A DNA stretch of 64,000 nucleotides from an uncultured Roseobacter sp. Lineage in GTDB: Bacteria; Pseudomonadota; Alphaproteobacteria; Rhodobacterales; Rhodobacteraceae. Below the pieces are notes generated by a model, which ran no database searches, had not been told where the DNA came from, and worked only from the letters and a program-made list of their open reading frames with translations. The stretch spans positions 304,936 to 368,935 of the forward strand of contig NZ_CANLQB010000007.1 of assembly GCF_947493125.1 (NCBI RefSeq), read 5' to 3'. Position 1 is the first letter of the stretch, and each line of letters starts with the position of its first letter. A program made the position numbers and the translations under genes. Positions 61,972 to 64,000 of this stretch are shown here, piece after piece.

Positions 61972-62954
61972 TGTGCGTCTCCTGCGAGGTCTTGCAGCAC
62001 GGCAACAATCACACGTTGCGCCAGTTCAGGCTTGAAGACATTTCCGGGTTGAGTTGTTGCGTCCGCCAGTGCGATTTGAGCGGCATTTCGGAAGACCTCC
62101 TCTGTTGGTGGGGACCCAACAATCGCCGCTTCCGCTTCTGTTGCGCGCCAAGGCTTAGGTGCGACGCCGCCGATTGAAATACCGGCGTCTACAACCAACC
62201 CATCTTCGATGATCAGGCTGCCTGCGACAGAGACAAGTGCGAAAGCGTAGCTCGCGCGATCTCGCACCTTGCGATAGGTTGCACGTCTGTTTGCAGACGG
62301 TGCAGGAAGATCGACTGATACAATGAGCTCACCCGGATTAAGCTGATTTTCGATGTCAGGCGTATCTCCGGGAAGAACGTAGAAGTCGTTTATCGAAATG
62401 CTTCGGGTCCCCTGCTCACTCTCGACATTGATCACTGCGTCATAGAGCGAAAGAGCGACGGACATATCCGATGGATGTGTTGCGATGCAGCTATCTGACA
62501 CGCCAAGGATGCCATGAGCACGGTTGAAACCGCCGATAGCATCACAACCCTCGCCGGGAGTACGCTTGTTACACCGTGATCCAGCCACATCGTAAAAGTA
62601 CGAGCAGCGTGTCCGCTGCAGAATGTTCCCGCCGACCGTCGCCATATTTCGGATTTGTGCAGATGCTCCTGCAAGGATAGCACGGGATAGAGCAGGATAT
62701 TGGGCTCGGACCGTCGCGTCTTCGGCGACGGCCGTGTTGCTGACGCCGGCACCAATCCGAAGACCACCGTCAGACTGCTCTTCGATGCTCTGCGCCAAGC
62801 TGGTGACGTCAATCAGACGTGTCGGGGTCGCAATTCCTTCACGCATCAAATCCACCAAGTTGGTTCCCGCTCCCAGAAACTTTGCGGTGTCACCATCATG
62901 TCGTTCGAGAGCGTCAGTGGAGGACGTTGCTTTTTCGTATGTCAAAGGGTTCAT
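61968..62954 (-). CDS. Aldehyde oxidoreductase FAD subunit, PaoB-like
   Basis: 328 residues. FAD-binding FLGAGTNLVDLM and ATVGGNILQRTRC, and the extra cysteines of PaoB-type subunits (RCSYFYD, RCNKRTPGEGCDAI) that bind an added 4Fe-4S cluster. ATG 62954 gives the family start MNPLTYEKA. It overlaps both the 2Fe-2S gene upstream and the molybdenum gene downstream by ATGA. Confidence 0.9.
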   Translation of the reverse strand: MNPLTYEKATSSTDALERHDGDTAKFLGAGTNLVDLMREGIATPTRLIDVTSLAQSIEEQSDGGLRIGAGVSNTAVAEDATVRAQYPALSRAILAGASAQIRNMATVGGNILQRTRCSYFYDVAGSRCNKRTPGEGCDAIGGFNRAHGILGVSDSCIATHPSDMSVALSLYDAVINVESEQGTRSISINDFYVLPGDTPDIENQLNPGELIVSVDLPAPSANRRATYRKVRDRASYAFALVSVAGSLIIEDGLVVDAGISIGGVAPKPWRATEAEAAIVGSPPTEEVFRNAAQIALADATTQPGNVFKPELAQRVIVAVLQDLAGDAQ

Positions 62955-63454
62955 TGCTCTTCCCCCCCCACATAGGCTGCGACGGCATCGATAATGCCGT
63001 TGTGGGCCCCGCATCGGCACAGGTTTCCGCTCAACCGCTCTTTGATTTCATCGCGGCTCAGGCGCGGGGCGACAGTCAGGTCCGAGGAAACATTGCTTGG
63101 AGCACCGCGCTCCAGCTCGGACTTAAGAGCGATCCCGCTCATAATTTGGCCTGGGGTGCAGTAACCGCATTGCATCCCCTCGTTCTCGACAAAAAGAGCC
63201 TGCAAAGGATGCAGCTCATCGCCGTCCGCTACACCTTCAATCGTCGTGACCGAACGACCATCATATTGGGCGGCAAGCGCGAGACACGCAAGAATACGTT
63301 CTCCATCAACCAACACTGTGCACGCTCCGCATGCGCCTTGGTTACAGCCTTTCTTACTGCCAAAAAGGTCAAGACGTTCTCGCATGAAATCAAGAAGCGA
63401 AATGCGGGCATCATCCGGCAAATCGTAGGGTTGGTTGTTTATTTCTATGGTCAT
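62951..63454 (-). CDS. Aldehyde oxidoreductase 2Fe-2S subunit, PaoA-like
   Basis: 167 residues. Plant-type 2Fe-2S motif GCNQGACGACTVLVDG (about 37-52) and the second cluster with CGYCTPGQIMSG and NLCRCGAHNGII. ATG 63454 (MTIEINNQPY) follows GGGAG; the longer frame upstream lacks a ribosome site. No Tat signal is visible on this subunit as translated from 63454, so it may be exported as a complex with the Tat-signal-bearing large subunit. Confidence 0.9.
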   Translation of the reverse strand: MTIEINNQPYDLPDDARISLLDFMRERLDLFGSKKGCNQGACGACTVLVDGERILACLALAAQYDGRSVTTIEGVADGDELHPLQALFVENEGMQCGYCTPGQIMSGIALKSELERGAPSNVSSDLTVAPRLSRDEIKERLSGNLCRCGAHNGIIDAVAAYVGGEEQ

Positions 63455-63775
63455 CGGTTCGCTCCCTAAGCTGAGCGCTCTAACGCGCAAATTCGCCGTA
63501 GCGGTCGTTGACCAGAACACCCAAGCAGATCAGATTTCCTCCTGACCCAGCCTTCAAATGAGATAAATCCTTGAGAGATTGGTCGCGCCGCACGCAAGTG
63601 GCTGGTGAAAGTATATTTTAAGGCCTCGACTGCGACCGTTCTAAGCGTACAGCTTATTGTCGTCGGCGTTCGCAACTATCGAATTTGGTCGAGACCCTTG
63701 TTGTTAGAGACGTGAAAACATCTTGGTTAGGTGGTAATCGGAATGTTCTGGAGAGTATGGGCAGATCAGATTTAG
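63455..63775 (-). promoter_or_regulatory. Upstream region of the oxidoreductase operon
   Basis: About 320 A/T-rich bases with no convincing gene. It must hold the promoter of the three-subunit operon. I see no strong symmetric operator in it. Confidence 0.4.
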
Positions 63776-63780
63776 AACGA

Positions 63781-63900
63781 CGCCTACACGTCGTCCGCAA
63801 TATTGTTCATCAAGGACATGAGTTGCCCGAAATGACCCCGCGTGTGCGCCAGAAGGTTCGGATCGGAAGTGATCACGACGGTCAGATCAAGACACTGCCC
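63781..63900 (-). pseudogene. 3' fragment of a serine hydrolase gene
   Basis: On the minus strand this reads CLDLTVVITSDPNLLAHTRG then HFGQLMSLMNNIADDV and a stop, closely matching the C-terminal end of the serine hydrolase at 41141-42142, in the same orientation. Upstream of CLDLT the homology ends. Only the last ~40 codons remain. Confidence 0.75.
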
Positions 63901-64000
63901 CGACGAACGTCGTCCTTCCTCGGTTGATCAGCCGCACTTGAGTGGTCCAATTTGATTGTTAGTGCATGACCGGCCTTTGGTCCATCTGGACGATGGTTTC
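63901..64000. other. Right edge of the window, no feature seen
   Basis: The last 100 bases contain no gene that I can support. Sequence beyond the window is needed to see the island continue. Confidence 0.3.

Larger units (their letters stand above)
36000..64000. mobile_element. Probable dusA-integrated genomic island (left part only)
   Basis: Boundaries: the left end lies in or just upstream of the dusA 5' region; the right end is outside the window. Evidence: a tyrosine integrase starts 113 bases from dusA, the DNA beyond is visibly more A/T-rich, and it contains a truncated IS, two disrupted genes and catabolic cargo. I looked for a second copy of the dusA 5' sequence (the DWTDRHCR region) inside the window and found none, so attR is not shown. 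The island may also be composite. Confidence 0.6.

Noticed and set aside
36000..64000. A prophage at dusA
   Set aside because: dusA integrases are often phage-borne, but I see no capsid, tail, portal, terminase or lysis genes; the cargo is metabolic.

Overview
The window is chromosomal DNA of an alphaproteobacterium, most likely a member of the Rhodobacterales (Roseobacter group). Evidence is an alphaproteobacterial RpoH, a MetG with the FSTSQG form of the KMSKS loop, small families common in that order (DUF6476, DUF3572, DUF983), a PutA/Lrp-type pair and an H-NOX/diguanylate cyclase pair. The first ~36 kb is GC-rich and compact. The DNA right of ~36.1 kb is visibly richer in A/T, carries an integrase, a broken insertion sequence and several decayed genes, and reads as a genomic island inserted at the 5' end of dusA. 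Only its left end lies in the window.

Core part (1-36 kb): a truncated membrane protein; rpoH; rluD divergent from a small membrane protein; an AEC transporter; an MhqD/MhqO-like quinone-detoxification pair divergent from a LysR regulator; an H-NOX protein overlapping an HNOBA-GGDEF cyclase; an MttB-superfamily methyltransferase; HAD and DUF3572 genes; a second GGDEF protein of PleD layout; an ECF sigma / small membrane protein / periplasmic metal-sensor triad next to an EF-hand protein; DUF983 and Nudix genes; a carnitine-catabolism operon (BKACE, lipocalin lipoprotein, carnitine dehydrogenase-thioesterase fusion); an aldo/keto reductase, YceI, an MFS transporter, metG, a large chemoreceptor, tRNA-Leu(UAA), a TPR protein, putR/putA, a rhomboid protease, an inositol monophosphatase, a PhyH-like oxygenase and dusA.

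Island part (36-64 kb): a tyrosine integrase starts 113 bp from dusA. Then come an IS1182-type element cut off at its 3' half, an MBL hydrolase, an NmrA-like protein, a deleted DMT exporter, a serine hydrolase stopped by an in-frame TAG, and a cytochrome b561. Next is a well-ordered catabolic block (43.2-56.4 kb). It has a TRAP transporter with a divergent IclR regulator, a seven-gene same-strand run (bicupin, HpcH-type aldolase, DUF6282, class II aldolase, ACMSD-type amidohydrolase, larger amidohydrolase, dienelactone hydrolase), a second divergent IclR regulator and a second BKACE. The right end holds a Tat-exported intradiol-dioxygenase-like protein coupled to a cytochrome-like membrane protein, an NmrA/QorB-like protein, an AraC regulator and a periplasmic PaoABC-type molybdenum aldehyde oxidoreductase.

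Working model (inference): the block imports a carboxylated compound by TRAP transport. It is decarboxylated and hydrolysed by the amidohydrolase-fold enzymes, cleaved by aldolases to central intermediates, and a beta-keto acid product goes to the BKACE enzyme. I do not recognise this gene combination as a described pathway. It is the best candidate here for an undescribed system. The H-NOX protein that lacks the usual haem ligand and the PleD-like protein with two non-phosphorylatable receiver domains are the best single-gene oddities.
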